64,000 nt of DNA, taken from positions 8,627,228 through 8,691,227 of the forward strand of contig NC_091230.1 in assembly GCF_040958095.1 (NCBI RefSeq), written 5' to 3'. The translations under genes and the position numbers were made by a program. A model generated the notes under the pieces. That model was not told where the DNA came from and did not search any database. It worked only from the letters and a program-made list of their open reading frames with translations. Position 1 is the stretch's first letter. Every line of letters starts with the position of its first letter. Origin of the DNA: Procambarus clarkii. Its lineage: Eukaryota; Arthropoda; Malacostraca; Decapoda; Cambaridae. Positions 34,651 through 45,657 of the stretch are shown piece after piece.

Positions 34651-35684
34651 GTGCTCAATTAATTGTGCTTGCGGGGGTTGAGCTTTGGCTCTTTGGTTCC
34701 GCCTCTCAACTGTCAATCAACAGGTGTACAGATTCCTGAGCCTTCTGGGCTCTATCATTTCTACATTTGAAACTGTGTATGGAGCCAGCCTCCACCACAT
34801 CACTGCCTAATGCATTCCATTTATTAACTATGCTGGCACTGAAAAAAATTCTTTCTAACGTCTCTGTGGCTCATCTGGGTACTAAGTCTCCACCTGTGTC
34901 CCCTTGTTCGTGTCCCACCCGTGCTGAAGAGTTTGTCTTTGTCCACCCTGTCAATTCCCCTGAGAATTTTGTAGGTGGTAATGATGTCTCCCCTTACTCT
35001 TCTGTTTTCCAGGGACGTGAGGTTCAGCTCCTTAGCCTTTCCTCGTAGCTCATACCTCTCAGTTCCAGGACGAGCCTGGTGGCATACCGCTGAAGCTTCT
35101 CTAACTTTGTCTTGTGTTTAACTAGGTATGGACTCCAGGCTGGAGCTGCATATTCCAGGATTTGTCTTACATAAGTGGTATACAGGGTCCCGAACGATTC
35201 CTTACACAAGTTTCAAAAGGCAATTCTTATTTTGGCTAGTCTAGCATATGCCGCTGATGATATCCTTTTGATGTGGGCCTCTGGGGACAGGTTCAGTGTG
35301 ATATCAACCGCCAGATCTTTCTCTCTATTTGACTCTTGCAGGATTTCACCTCCCAGTTGATACCTTGTGTTCAGCCTCCTGCTCCCTCCGCCTAATTTCA
35401 TTACCTTACACATTCCTGAGTTGAACTTTAACAGCCATTTTCTAGACGATTCCTCCAGTTTGTCCAGGTCGTCCTGTAGTCTCTGTCTATCTTCATCCAT
35501 CTTGATTTTTCTCATAATTTTTGCATCATCAGCAAACATTGAGAGGAACGAGTCTATACCCTCCAGAAGATCGTTTAAATATATTAGAAACAGGATGGGT
35601 CCAAGTACTGAGCCCTTTGAGACTCTGCTGGTGACATCTCGCCACTCTGATGTCCCCCCCACCTCACAGTTACTCGCTGTGTAA
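34651..35684 (-). pseudogene. Second LINE family, RT C-terminal half, inserted in the minisatellite
   Basis: Minus-strand frames 35213-35662 and 35024-35209. RT blocks SKGSVLGPILFLIYLNDL and FADDAKIM are present, followed by WLLKFNSGMCKVMKLG and an EYAAPAWSPYL block. The PQG of the usual VPQGSVLGP is changed to SKG. It is a CR1/L2-like RT, distinct from the family at 11-33 kb. 5'-truncated, with one frameshift near 35210. Both sides are the same minisatellite, so it inserted into the array. Confidence 0.85.
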
Positions 35685-36165
35685 AGAGATGAAGCTGAAA
35701 ATTTATGATATTGTAAAGGGATGAGGGTGTAAAGTGATGATGAGGGTATAAAGATATGAAGGTGTAATGATAGTATAAAGAGATAAGGGTGTAAAGAAAT
35801 GAGGGTGTAAAGAGATGAGGGTGTAAAGAGATGAAGGTGTAAAGAGATGAGGGTGTAGAGAGATAAAGTAGTAACGACATGAGGGTGTAAAGAGATGAGG
35901 TAGTAACGAGATGAGGGAGTAAATGGATGAGGATGTAAAGAAATGAAGTTGTAAAGAGATTAGTGTGTAAAGAGATGAGTGTGTAAAGAGATAAGGGTGT
36001 AGAGATGAGGGTGTAAAGAGATGAGGGATTAGCGAGATGAGGGTATAAAGAGATGAAGGTGCAAAGAGATGATGTTGTTAAGAGATGATGGTGTAAAGAG
36101 ATGAGGGGTGAAAAGAGATGAGGGTGCAAAGAGACGAGGCTGTAAAGAGATGAGTTGAGAAAATA
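35685..36165. repeat. 16-bp minisatellite, right part
   Basis: About 30 further degenerate copies of GATGAGGGTGTAAAGA, ending about 30 bp before the predicted splice acceptor of the receptor's last exon. Confidence 0.9.
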
Positions 36166-36194
36166 CATGATGATGTAAGACTCTTTTGTTTCAG

Positions 36195-36299
36195 ATTGCC
36201 AGCTTCGTCACCACCTACGTCATCATCGCTTACCAGCTGGAGATGAGCGAGGCTTCGAGACCAGCTGCCTGCAACGTGTCCCATATGGATAGACTCTAG
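36195..36299 (+). CDS. Gustatory receptor-like chemoreceptor, terminal exon (TM7)
   Basis: A 105-bp exon: 34 codons plus stop TAG at 36297. The acceptor is strong, with CTCTTTTGTTTCAG directly before (36181-36194). The peptide begins IASFVTTYVIIAYQLEMSE. TY, five residues, then QL is the TM7 signature of arthropod gustatory receptors (usually written TY-hhhhh-QF), and these genes place a phase-0 intron just before this short last exon. It joins in frame to the exon at 1583-1669. The tail after TM7 (EMSEASRPAACNVSHMDRL) is about 20 residues. It was missed by ORF-length criteria. Family assignment is by motif; full-length confirmation needs upstream exons. Confidence 0.72.
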   Translation: MASFVTTYVIIAYQLEMSEASRPAACNVSHMDRL

Positions 36300-36590
36300 T
36301 CTATCACCATTTGTCATCAGCTGTTGTCTGACGTCATGAGCTGTAGTCTGCCATCACCACCAGTCCATGTGTGTCTCCTCCACCACCAGGCTTTTTGTGT
36401 GACCATCATCACAAATCGTTGTCTTCCACCACCATCAGTCCATATGTGTGTCACCACCACCATGTGTGTGTCCATGTGTGTCACCACCACCACCAGTCAT
36501 ATTATTTGTGGTATTCTATACCACAAATAATGGATATTAAAATAAGCTACTAAACTAATGTTAGTACTACAGCTAAAATGAATTAATAAA
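36300..36590 (+). other. Likely 3' UTR of the receptor gene with AATAAA at 36585
   Basis: After the stop the sequence is CCACCA/CATGTGTGTC-rich low complexity (36350-36500), with two near-repeats of CACCA-CCAGTC and an inverted ATTATTTGTGG/CCACAAATAAT at 36500-36531. The first AATAAA downstream of the stop is at 36585-36590, a reasonable poly(A) signal. Confidence 0.4.
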
Positions 36591-36812
36591 ATGGTAACCA
36601 TGTGTTAGCTGGTAGGTAGAGTGTAGCCTAGTCATCTAACATCGGACACTGTCCACCCACATGGAGTCCGTCCTGGACCTGTATTAATGGCGGCTGTTTG
36701 TCCTTGTTAGGTCTAATCGACATACTGTGATTTCTTTAGTTCGTCACAGGTTACCTGCTGGAATTTTAAACAGTAATAATTGTACGACAATTTGACCAAA
36801 CGATTGACAAAT

Positions 36813-36852
36813 GACTTGAGAATGGTCCAGGACGGACCGAACCGTCGTCGTC
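36813..36852. mobile_element. Fragment of the hairpin retroposon
   Basis: ACTTGAGAATGGTCCAGGAC onward to CGTCGTCGTCC, one arm of the foldback family (compare 1993-2032). It directly abuts the truncated Jockey-like LINE at about 36853. The rest of the element is missing. The stretch 36591-36812 shows nothing else. Confidence 0.75.
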
Positions 36853-36859
36853 CAAGAAC

Positions 36860-37481
36860 CTGCCACGTGAAATCTAAGTAAAGAGAAGAAGAGCAAAGAG
36901 AAAGATCAAGACAGGAAAGGGTGCGAGTCCGAGAGTCCAAATGAGTGGGCTCACCAGAATTCAGAAGAGACAGGGAAGAAGAGAGGATAAACGGCTCAAG
37001 AAGGCGACCTCGGGTATTCGTCAGAATATCACCCCAAAGAGAATGACGACAATTGAAATCACCTAGCAGGAGCACAGGCTCCGGCAAGGAGTCCAGGAGG
37101 TGTTTCAGATCAGGAAGAGAAAGCGGGACACTCGGGGGGAGATAAATGGAACAAACTGTGTACCATTTCCCCACAGAGATACGAGCAGCAGAACAATGGA
37201 AAGGAAAAAGTAAGGGGACAAAGGGAACATCAGTGCGACTCAAGAGAGCAGAAGACTTGGAAGCCTCAGCAACAGCTGGGGGAGGGGAGATAGGAATAGC
37301 CACGAAAACGACCAGGACGAGCCCCAAGCATCGACTCCTGGAGACAGACACAAAGGGGCGAAAACCGTGAAATCAGAAATTGGAGTTCGAGGAAATTAGT
37401 ATAATAACCTCGAACGTTCCATTGAAGAATAGATATCGACGAGAAGAGAAAGGACAACAACAGAGAACAAGGAAGAAACAA
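36860..37481 (-). pseudogene. Jockey-like LINE ORF2, endonuclease only
   Basis: Minus-strand start MFLPCSLLLSF then ISILQWNVRGYYTNF with CVCLQES (37266-37481), the N-terminal APE block. After a frame change come YLPPSVPLSLPDL, LLGDFNCRHSLWGD and PTHLDSRTRTLSCLDLSLCS (36860-37351). The endonuclease is cut off before its last block by the foldback fragment, and no RT follows. Proline- and serine-rich and GC-rich, unlike the AT-rich neighbours. Confidence 0.82.
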
Positions 37482-37504
37482 AGGCGAAATAGCAATATAG
37501 CACG

Positions 37505-39376
37505 TTAAAGAATATCAGGGTCGGGATCTGGTTCAGCAAAGTCAGGGTTAGGGGACATAGGCAAACTGAGCAAAGACAGAGGGAAGGAAGCGGGAGAACA
37601 GACCAGAGGGGGGCGGGCGGGGTCTGGAGGAGGAGGAGGAGGAAGAGGAGGAGACAACAGAGAGGAGTAGTCAAGGACAGCAGCAGGAAGAGGGGGAGTA
37701 GAAAGAGGGGAGCGCACCTCAGCAAGGGCAGCAACCGAGAGGGAAACGGGGGCCAAAGAAACCTCCATAGCCGGAACAGGGGGCGCATCCACCGAAATGG
37801 GAGGGGAAGGAGCGATAGAGGCAGAAGTAGGGGCCGAGGAAGAAAGCGAAACCTTCTTACCCGCCAGGGAGGAGGAAGGAGAGGAGCCAGGCTTACGCTT
37901 CTGACGTAAAGAGACAGGCGTCCCAGCATCTACGTACTGGGCAACGGATTCTAGTGTCTCAACAGGAGAAGCCGAACGAGAGCACACGCGATGGCCGTTT
38001 GGAGAACGATGGACATCAACCTGCACCGACAGGCGGTGGGGAGAGTCAAGAGACGGAGGGGAAGGATGGGAAGGAGGAATGGAGGGAGACGAGGAAGAAG
38101 ACACAGGAGACAAGACAGACCGGGTAGAAAGGAAGGGAACCCCAGACAGAGGACCAGGAGGTGGAGGACAGATCTCAAAGGAACAGAGGAGGGGGCAGTG
38201 GGCGTATCAGGGTCCAAGGCTCGGAAACGGTTGTGAGTCTGAGGAAGGTGGGAAGAATGAGGAGAGGAAGAGCGCAACACGCGAGCATAAGAGATATTAG
38301 CCTAAGGCAGGAGCCGGCGAACCTGGCGCCTCGCCTCAGGAAAAGATAAACGCTCCCGGTGCTTCAAGTTGAGGACGGCTGCCTCAAGCTTGTAATGGAC
38401 ACACGCACGGGAGAAGGTAGGATGGGCCTCACCGCAGTTGAGGCAACGAGCTCGGGGAGAAATGCACTCCGACTTAGAGTGACCTTCGCCACCACACATA
38501 GGACAGAGAGAGACATTCACAGAGCAGCGGAGGGCACCATGCCCAAACCTCCAGCACTTGTTACAGAGCCGAGGAGAAGGAATGTACTCCTGGACAGAGC
38601 ACCTGGCACCAGCAAGAATGACAGAGGGTGGAAGGGTCCGACCATCAAAGGTAATCTTCACAACCCGAAGGGGTTGACAGCGACTACCACGAGGGGGACG
38701 AGTAAACGTGTCCACCTGGAGAATAGAATGGCCCTGGGCATCAAGGATATGTCGAATATCGTCGTGGCAGTCTCGCAGATCCCGAACACCGGTCGCAACA
38801 TGGGGTGGGAAGATAATAGTGCCAACACTGGCGTTCAACTGAACGTTCTTTGAGACCCGAACAGGGGTCTCGCCAAGGCAGGATAAGGCAACCAAGCGGG
38901 AAGCTGCATCCTGAGAAGGAGCAGCAACGACACGTGTACTGAGACGAGTGGGGTTGAAAGTAACAGAGGCATCAACGGAATCAACGAGATGTCGATGGAG
39001 GGAGAAATCGTCAGGAGGCACAGAATCAAGAGGGAAATCAAAATATTTGGCCCACGAAGTGGTACCAAACAAAGCTTGATAGGTATCAGAACGGGAAGGA
39101 ATCGAGCGAGGGCGGCCGTGACGAAGACGGTGGTGAGAACCCCTAGAGAGAGAGGGGGTTAAAAGGCGCAGTAATTACAACTAGAGATGGAGCCGCGGCA
39201 GAGGACGAGGTAGTCACCACTGGGGGCTTGGGGCTCGACCCAACCACAGAAGAGGGAGAGGAGCCGACGGGAGGAGTCAGAGAGGCCAAAGGAGGAGCAA
39301 GGTCGGGGCCCAATGCAGCGGAGGCTACAGAGCCCGGTCTTCCAACACGGACCGACTCGGGTACTTGGTCGCCCAC
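37505..39376 (-). pseudogene. Jockey-like LINE ORF1 with three zinc knuckles, broken
   Basis: The probable start is MGDQVPESVRV at 39376. The frame then breaks and resumes at 39072 (MFGTTSWAKYFDFPLD). The central part, 38302-39072, has the nucleic-acid-binding core and three CCHC-type knuckles: CNKCWRFGHGALRC, CPMCGGEGHSKSEC and CLNCGEAHPTFSRAC. A TAG at 38299-38301 ends it after VRRLLP. The frame continues with ISYARVLRSSSPHSS and, after another shift, a Ser/Pro-rich tail to 37505. ORF1p of such LINEs coats the RNA. ORF2 follows 24 bp later. Confidence 0.85.
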
Positions 39377-39959
39377 CCCGCTAAGCCTGAGAAGGTAAAG
39401 GAGAAACAGCAGAAACAGTAGATATCATTGCTACGAAAAATAAACATTCATTCACGAATGTGCCCCCACACCCACCATGGAGCCACAATTAGAGGCAGGA
39501 CACCCAACAAGAAGCTATCGCCGATCATGCCGGGGCCCTTCTAGGGGTGCGTCGTGAGTATACGCCCCACAAACGCCACCTTAAGAACCGACAGTCCGTC
39601 GAGATCAGGTTCAGTGACGAAAGGGGGATTAACAGTAAAAGGTTCCCCTCGCTCTCGACGTTGGGTACTAGAGTTCTACGTGTGCAAGAGTATGCCTCCT
39701 CAAGCACCCGGGCGTCAAAATAGAAGAAGTCCAAAGGAATAACCAAAACAAACAAAAGGTTGGCAGGAAACGGCAAGCAGATAGGAGAAGAGGGGGGAGA
39801 AAAACGAAACAGAAGGAAAAGGAAAAGGTGCTCAGCACAATTGGAGAGGACGGCAGCAGGAGCACAAGGCTAGAAAAGGACAGAGGACTGTCCCAAGGAG
39901 TATCACACTCCGGCAGCCGCCCACTAAGCTCCCCTCACGGCGTCAATGGGCTGAACAGG
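39377..39959 (-). other. Probable 5' UTR of the Jockey-like LINE and junction
   Basis: GC-rich, purine-rich on the plus strand, with the same composition as the ORF1 region. It likely contains the LINE 5' UTR to about 39880, then a junction with the Gypsy fragment. Small ORFs here are not convincing. Confidence 0.45.
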
Positions 39960-41257
39960 GAGGGGGGCATCCAGGAGGATGTTGATTATCTTCTTCACCA
40001 TGGTTTCATTCGACCTAGCCAGAGTTCACTGTGTTTAGTGGTACCAAAAGCAGATGGGAAATGGCGGTTAGTAGTGGACTATAGGTTGTTAAACAAGGTA
40101 ACTGTAGTTGATGTATACCCACTGCCTTTGCTAGAAGAATGCATTGATCAGATTGGTCATGCTAAATATGTATCAAAACTAGACTATCTAAGGGGTATCA
40201 CCAGATACCACTTACTAACTTTGCTAGGGAAGAGACAGCTTTTATCACCCCTGATGGAGTAATTGAATTTAATGTGATGCCATTTGGACTGAGAAATGCC
40301 CCAGAAACTTTTCAAAAGTTGATGAATTCTTTGCTAAAAAATGTGCCAGATTGAAGGGCATACTTAGATGATATTGTGATTTTTAGTAAGTGTTGGGAAA
40401 ACCATATTTCTAGTTTGAAACAATTGTTTGCAGTGTTACGAATGCTAATCTAACTGTAAATGTAAATAAATGCAGCTGGGCTAAGGGAACAATAGTTTAC
40501 TTGGGACATGAGGTCGGACAAGGTAAGATAGTCACAATGCAAGACAAGATCCAGGCAATTGTGGATTACCCAGTACTAACGAGCAAGAAATCTGTGCAGA
40601 GGTTTATTAGGATGTGTGCAAATTATAGAAGATATTGTAAATATTTTTCCATTGTGGCTGCACCTATAACTAATCTTCTTAGAAAGCAGGTAAAGTTCAA
40701 GTGGACACAGGAGTGTCAGAACTCTTTTTCAGAAGTTGTAAGGAATTCTCTCAACGTCACCTGTATTAGCCAGTCCGCAATTTGATAAGCCATTTATAAT
40801 GCTCATAGATGTTTTGGATCTAAAAGCAGGTGCGGTTCTTTTCCAGGTAGGACCAGATGATTTAGAGCAACCTGTATACTATTTTTCTCGTAAATTTGAT
40901 AAGGCACAAACTAATTATTCTGTGGTAGAGAAGAAAGCTCTTTGTTTGATTTTGGCGGTTAAGAAATTTGAAACATACCTGTCAGGTAATCAAGTTGTCA
41001 TATACACAGATCATAATCCCCTGACATTCATTAACTCCTTGAAATGTAAGAACCAAAGAATACTTAGGTGGTCTTTGATTTTACAAGAGTTCAATATAGT
41101 AATTAGACATATCCCTGGAAGGCAAAATGTAATTGCTGATGCCTTATCCAGGGAATTCCCCATTGCAGTGCCTAATGTGAATTGTTTTCTACATGAGGAT
41201 GCCTCTACCTTTTGGTTATTTCATATGTTTCATTTAATTGACTGTTTTATACATTGA
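39960..41257 (+). pseudogene. Gypsy RT and RNase H, broken
   Basis: RT from QEDVDYLLHHGFIRPSQSSL and KWRLVVDYRLLNKVT (to 40262), a frame change, MPFGLRNAPETFQKLM, then a stop just before AYLDDIVIFS, the intact catalytic motif. The next pieces are LGHEVGQGKI and the connection (40501-40785) and RNase H (40799-41257) with YFSRKFDKAQTNYSVVEKK, VVIYTDHNPLTF and HIPGRQNVIADALSREF. No protease, gag or integrase nearby. RNase H is followed after about 95 bp by a polypurine tract and LTR, so no integrase lies 3' of it. Confidence 0.88.
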
Positions 41258-41339
41258 TTTTGTGTTGTTGGAGTACTCAATGCTATACCCTCAAGTAGTC
41301 AAAAAATGAAATTAACCTTCAGTTAATATATTTTTTCTT

Positions 41340-41354
41340 TAAGGACAGGGAGGG
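41340..41354 (+). promoter_or_regulatory. Polypurine tract of the Gypsy element
   Basis: AAGGACAGGGAGGGA directly precedes TGTTACG at 41355. This is the usual plus-strand priming site next to a 3' LTR. Confidence 0.75.
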
Positions 41355-41851
41355 ATGTTACGAATCCATATATTTGATTCTAACGATTATCATGTTAAAT
41401 ATGTATGTCCATTATTTCTTTCCTCAGTTATTTAAATATAACATTGTATCCAGTTGTGCTTCAGTATATATATATGACTGATATAAATGTAGCATGCTGT
41501 AGTATGCCTGTATTTAATATTTTGTTGATGCTATTGCATGTTTATTCCTGTGGGGGGAGACCGTGGCATCTCATGGGGGGATGACCATATTTGGGATGTT
41601 CTAGTATGCGTGCAGTGTATCAAGCTAGCATCACTGATTTACCCCTGTAATTATTCCTGTTTATTGATTGTACTTAATTTCTTATTTACACTTTAGCAGT
41701 TTTATAAGCATATAAGTTAGTTATAACTATGTTCTTACGTATTACTCTCTGATAGCATAGTATCTAGAGGTTCCATGTGGGTTTTAGTTGGTACCTTGTA
41801 GACGCCATGCCGTGCATGCTCCAGCAATGCCAGTCGCATGGGTAGAGCTGG
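41355..41851 (+). repeat. 3' LTR of the Gypsy element (partial)
   Basis: Begins TGTTACGAATCC after the polypurine tract. No matching 5' LTR is in the window. The end is not defined: at 41852 a different, minus-strand LTR begins. No coding sequence. Confidence 0.6.
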
Positions 41852-42589
41852 TGTTAAGGCCCTATTGGGATGCAACCGGGTTCTTTTCTGATGGTATTAG
41901 TTTTTTGGGTATCCGGCCCCAAGTTAGTAGAGGCTTTCAAGGGTGAACTCCGTAACTCAAGTAAATTCAACGGGGGAGGTACATTAAATACACAAGTATA
42001 CTAAGTTATATATATATTCCTTTCCCACCACCATATGTAAGTTAAAGTCACAAAAGGGAATTATTACTACACAGTATATACATCTTCGTCTTCCTCTGAA
42101 GACACTGGATACGTGGCGATGCTCCCTCTGGGTAGCCTTTCCTGGTTTCCTCTTCCGTGGCCCAGAATCCACGATGAATCTACCCCGGCCACAGGTTAGC
42201 CAAATTATAATCTCACTGGGTGCCTCGTCGTGAGGGCCTACAACCACAGTCCAGCCTGTAGCTGGCAGGTACTAGTCAGCCTCGCTGTTAGGCCACTCCA
42301 CGACTAATACTAGGGTTGCAAGCCCTAGGCAGGAGCCTCGTGTGACTCACTGGTCACTCTCCTCGGTCGGCACCACAGTGGGTTGTCTCTTCCACCAGCC
42401 AGCCCCGGATACGGCAAATCCCGTTACTGCCACTCCTCAGGCAGGCAATTACACTCAGCAGAGTTCGTCCAGGGGTGGCTCACAGCTTCTACAAAGCAGA
42501 CTGTTGAAGAGACCTTGACTGCCTTGGGTAGACTGATTCAACGTACTTCACAGCCGTCCTAGGTTGACTCTGAAAGCAGACACATCATC
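41852..42589 (-). mobile_element. Diverged LTR related to the TGTTACGG Gypsy family, truncated
   Basis: Starts TGTTAAGGCCCTATTGGGATGC, matching the TGTTACGGCCCTCTTGGGTCGC edge of the solo LTR at 55953, and follows it (CCACAGTCCAGCCTGTAGCTGG, CCACTCCACGACTAATACTA) to about 42589, where a BEL-like LTR cuts it. Clearly older than the other copies by divergence. Confidence 0.82.
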
Positions 42590-44219
42590 TGTTGGAAATT
42601 TCCAACATTTATAAACTACTATTGTATTATAATACACCATTATCGTTATATACTAACTACAGTAGTTACTAATTTCACTAACGGTAGTGTCAACATAAAT
42701 TAACCATTTCATCTGCGTATTAATGCTAGAATTCTCATGAAATCGAGTAGCAACATTGCGTCAGATAATGTCCGGTTCGACACATTTATTACCAATGGAT
42801 TAGAGAATTGAATGTGGTTCTCTAAAATTATCAGTATTCCATGTAATAATTACTTACAGATTATATAACTCCTAATAATCTCAAACCGAGAGTTATTAAC
42901 TAAAATTGTTATGTAGTAGCAGTCCTTTCTGTTACGTGTGAATGCCATGGAGAAAAAAAAATCTTCTCCATTTCTCGTTTGACACCATAAAACGAGAATA
43001 TGATAATATTTAAGTCCCTATAATTGCAGCCCAGTTCTCATTAACGTATTACATCCATAATTGCGCGGAAAGGAATTATTCGTGATTAATAATTTCTGTG
43101 GTGAATGCGAGAGACGGGTTGAGGGAGGCAGCGACGCCACTGTGCGAGAGAAGGCATCCCTGGTGTGAAGAGTGGCGAGACACGTAGTAGTGACTGGGGA
43201 ATTTATTGGCAAGAATTACGATGATACTCGGTCAACTGTTAATAATTACTTATCCACGTGTTCTATAGTGCCCAGCCAGTTAATAACCCGTCAACAATTA
43301 AAGCCAAGGCCCGTAATTACACGTACACAGCAGTGGACGACAGGGACTGGCTGACGCGGTTTCGGCAGACCTCAATATTTAATACACTAATGTTAAGTAT
43401 ATGTTTCTCGTTTGATGCATCATCCTAGATTATATATTTGTGAGTAGTCTGTCGTCATATAGCGAGGATACCTAATATACAACGTTAGTAAAATTTCGCC
43501 AATTTCCTCCGTTTTCATGAATATTGAAAATAAAACGTAGCCTATTCAAATGCTACTTAAATTTCTCTGATTTCAGCGTGTATACGAGGAGTCATCAAGT
43601 TGTTTCTCATCATTCGTGATATTCACCTCAAGTTCTTTCTTTGTGGAGATCCTGTGACCACGAGGACGAATGACGAAATGTTGTTACAGAAATTGTCTTA
43701 AAGCTAAGATATTTTTTCGTACAAATTTATTTAATATGATTATTGATTCTTATATAATTCCTGTAGAATCTTTGCATTGAATAGATTATTAACAGAAATG
43801 ATGATTGGTAATTAATGTGTTTTGCTCTGACTGTTGCTCAGAGATTCATGATCCTTAATATTCACAATTTGAGTTCTCATATTTTGAATCTATAGTAGTT
43901 TAGATTTATTATATCATTTACTCAACAATGAACTGGTGGCGAACCACACTGTTTCCTAGATACATATGAATTTCTAGAAATACCCCCGAATGTAGGTCTT
44001 TGAGGCTCTGACTTTAATTAATTAATAATACAGTCTATTCATTATTTCAAGTGATTATTCTTTTAATGATTATCCATAGACACTGGTTCTCTAGTGTTAT
44101 TCTAATGATCACTTCTATTAGTTTTCCCTCTTTTCTCAAAAGTGGGTGGTCCTTCGATTTATTAAATTCAATAAGTAAATAATTGAATATATAAGTCAAG
44201 CCCCAGATATCCCACATTA
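42590..44219 (+). mobile_element. Long LTR of a second BEL-like family
   Basis: Starts with the perfect palindrome TGTTGGAAATTTCCAACA (42590-42607) and ends CCCACATTA, the same end as the BEL LTR at 23203. A primer-binding site follows at 44220. About 1630 bp, AT-rich. No second copy in the window confirms its limits. No gene inside. Confidence 0.6.
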
Positions 44220-44299
44220 TGGTCCTTCGAACCGGATACAATCCAATATATGTTAATTAATCACTAACACCAATTATGTGTTAACCATTATTGGGCTAT
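44220..44299 (+). promoter_or_regulatory. Primer-binding site and leader start of the second BEL-like element
   Basis: TGGTCCTTCGAACCGGATAC resembles the BEL primer-binding site at 23206 (TGGTCATCTTCGAACCGG). The leader is interrupted at 44300 by the Gypsy insertion and may continue from 49721. Confidence 0.65.
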
Positions 44300-45318
44300 T
44301 GTTACGGACCCGAGCCCAGCGTCCGAGCATGGAGCAGTGACGACCGCGCCATCTGTGGGTCAGCTCCCAAAACCCCCTCCAAATGGACGGTGCCAACTAG
44401 TAAGGACGAGAAATACCAGCCAAAAGGGCTAGTTTCCCGTCCTGAACAGCTCATAACACGGCCGCTGCTGACCTCTGGTGAGGTGGAGCTTAGACAGCAA
44501 CGCCATCTATGGAGTGGATAGGTGGGCGTTTGTGTCTAAGCCTGTAAGTGAGGTGCCTTAGAGTGTCCCTATTACTGATAATGTGTTTGATTACAAAGTC
44601 GACCTGGGACGGCTGTAATGAACGTTGGATCAGTCTACCCAAGGCAGCCGTCTTGTCTCCAAGTATTTGCTGCAGCAGCTGTGAGTCACCCCCCGGATGA
44701 ACACTGAGGTGTTAGCCTGCCTGTGACGTGGCAGTTGAGGGATTGTCGTACCCGGGGCTGACTGGTGGAGACGCTTAACCACTGGGGCGTTGTGGCGAGG
44801 AGAGTGGTCTGTGGGATCACACGAGGCTCCTGACTAGGACTCGCTACCCTAGTATTGGTCGTGGAGTGGCCTAACCAGCGTTGCTGATTGGAACCTGCCA
44901 GCTACAGGCTGGATGTGTGGTTGACGGCCTCCACGATGGTGCCCCCAGTGGAACTGTGATTTGGCTGGCCTGTGGCCAGGGTAGACTCAAGAGAATCGAA
45001 GGATTCGTCGTGAGGCCACAAGAGGACTAAGAGCTTAGCATCGTCTAGCACCGTGGAACACTCCGCGTCTTCAAAGGAAGACCTCATTGTATATTCTAGT
45101 CTTTATACCCCCCCCCCCCCCCCGTGTGATCATTAATATACTATTTATGGTGACGTGATAATTATATTATTAAGTTTTTGCCTTTGTCTCCCTTCCCCTT
45201 TAATTTACTTGCGTTACGGATCACATCCCTTGAAAGCCACTACTAGCTTGGGGACGGATACCCTACCTCTAACAACATCAGAGAAAGAACCCGGTTGCGA
45301 CCCGAGAGGGCCGTAACA
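44300..45318 (+). repeat. Gypsy 5' LTR
   Basis: 1019 bp, TGTTACGG to CCGTAACA. It contains a C16 run (45108-45123), C15 in the 3' copy. ORFs at 44291-44521 and on the minus strand at 44902-45087 recur in every LTR copy simply because the LTR recurs. No protein similarity recognised. Confidence 0.93.
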
Positions 45319-45322
45319 TAAT

Positions 45323-45340
45323 TGGCATCCCCAGCGGGAT
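45323..45340 (+). promoter_or_regulatory. tRNA primer-binding site of the Gypsy element
   Basis: TGGCATCCCCAGCGGGAT starts four bases after the 5' LTR, complementary to a tRNA 3' end ending CCA. The tRNA was not identified. The leader 45341-45657 has repeated GTGCAATATTG/AGTGCTCGGTG motifs (45445-45600) and no gene. Confidence 0.75.
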
Positions 45341-45657
45341 CCGACCCCTTGTCAAGTATGTTTGACAGGGGTGGTGAAGTGGCGTAATCCCTGTAAATAA
45401 TTCCCCCTGCGTGTGACTATTAGGACGTTATACGTCCTGTGCGGTGCTCAGAGTGATTCAGTGCAATATTGTAGAGCGAAGTGCTCGCTGTGATTAAGTG
45501 CAATATTGTGTAGTGTGGTGCCCGGAGTAATTACGTGCAATATTAGCAAGTGCAGTGTTTGGTGCGACAAAGTGCAATATTGACGTAGAACAGTGCTCGG
45601 TGCGTTAAGTGCTAACGAAAGCGGTGTGTTAAGTGCTAGTGTTCCATCTCAGTGACA

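Noticed and set aside
34077-36168. Leu/Ser/His/Pro-rich 190-residue frames on the minus strand
   Set aside because: They track the 16-bp minisatellite period (three units equal 16 codons); no start context or domain.
43172-43354. Small ORFs in the long BEL-like LTR
   Set aside because: Inside non-coding LTR, with no recognisable similarity.
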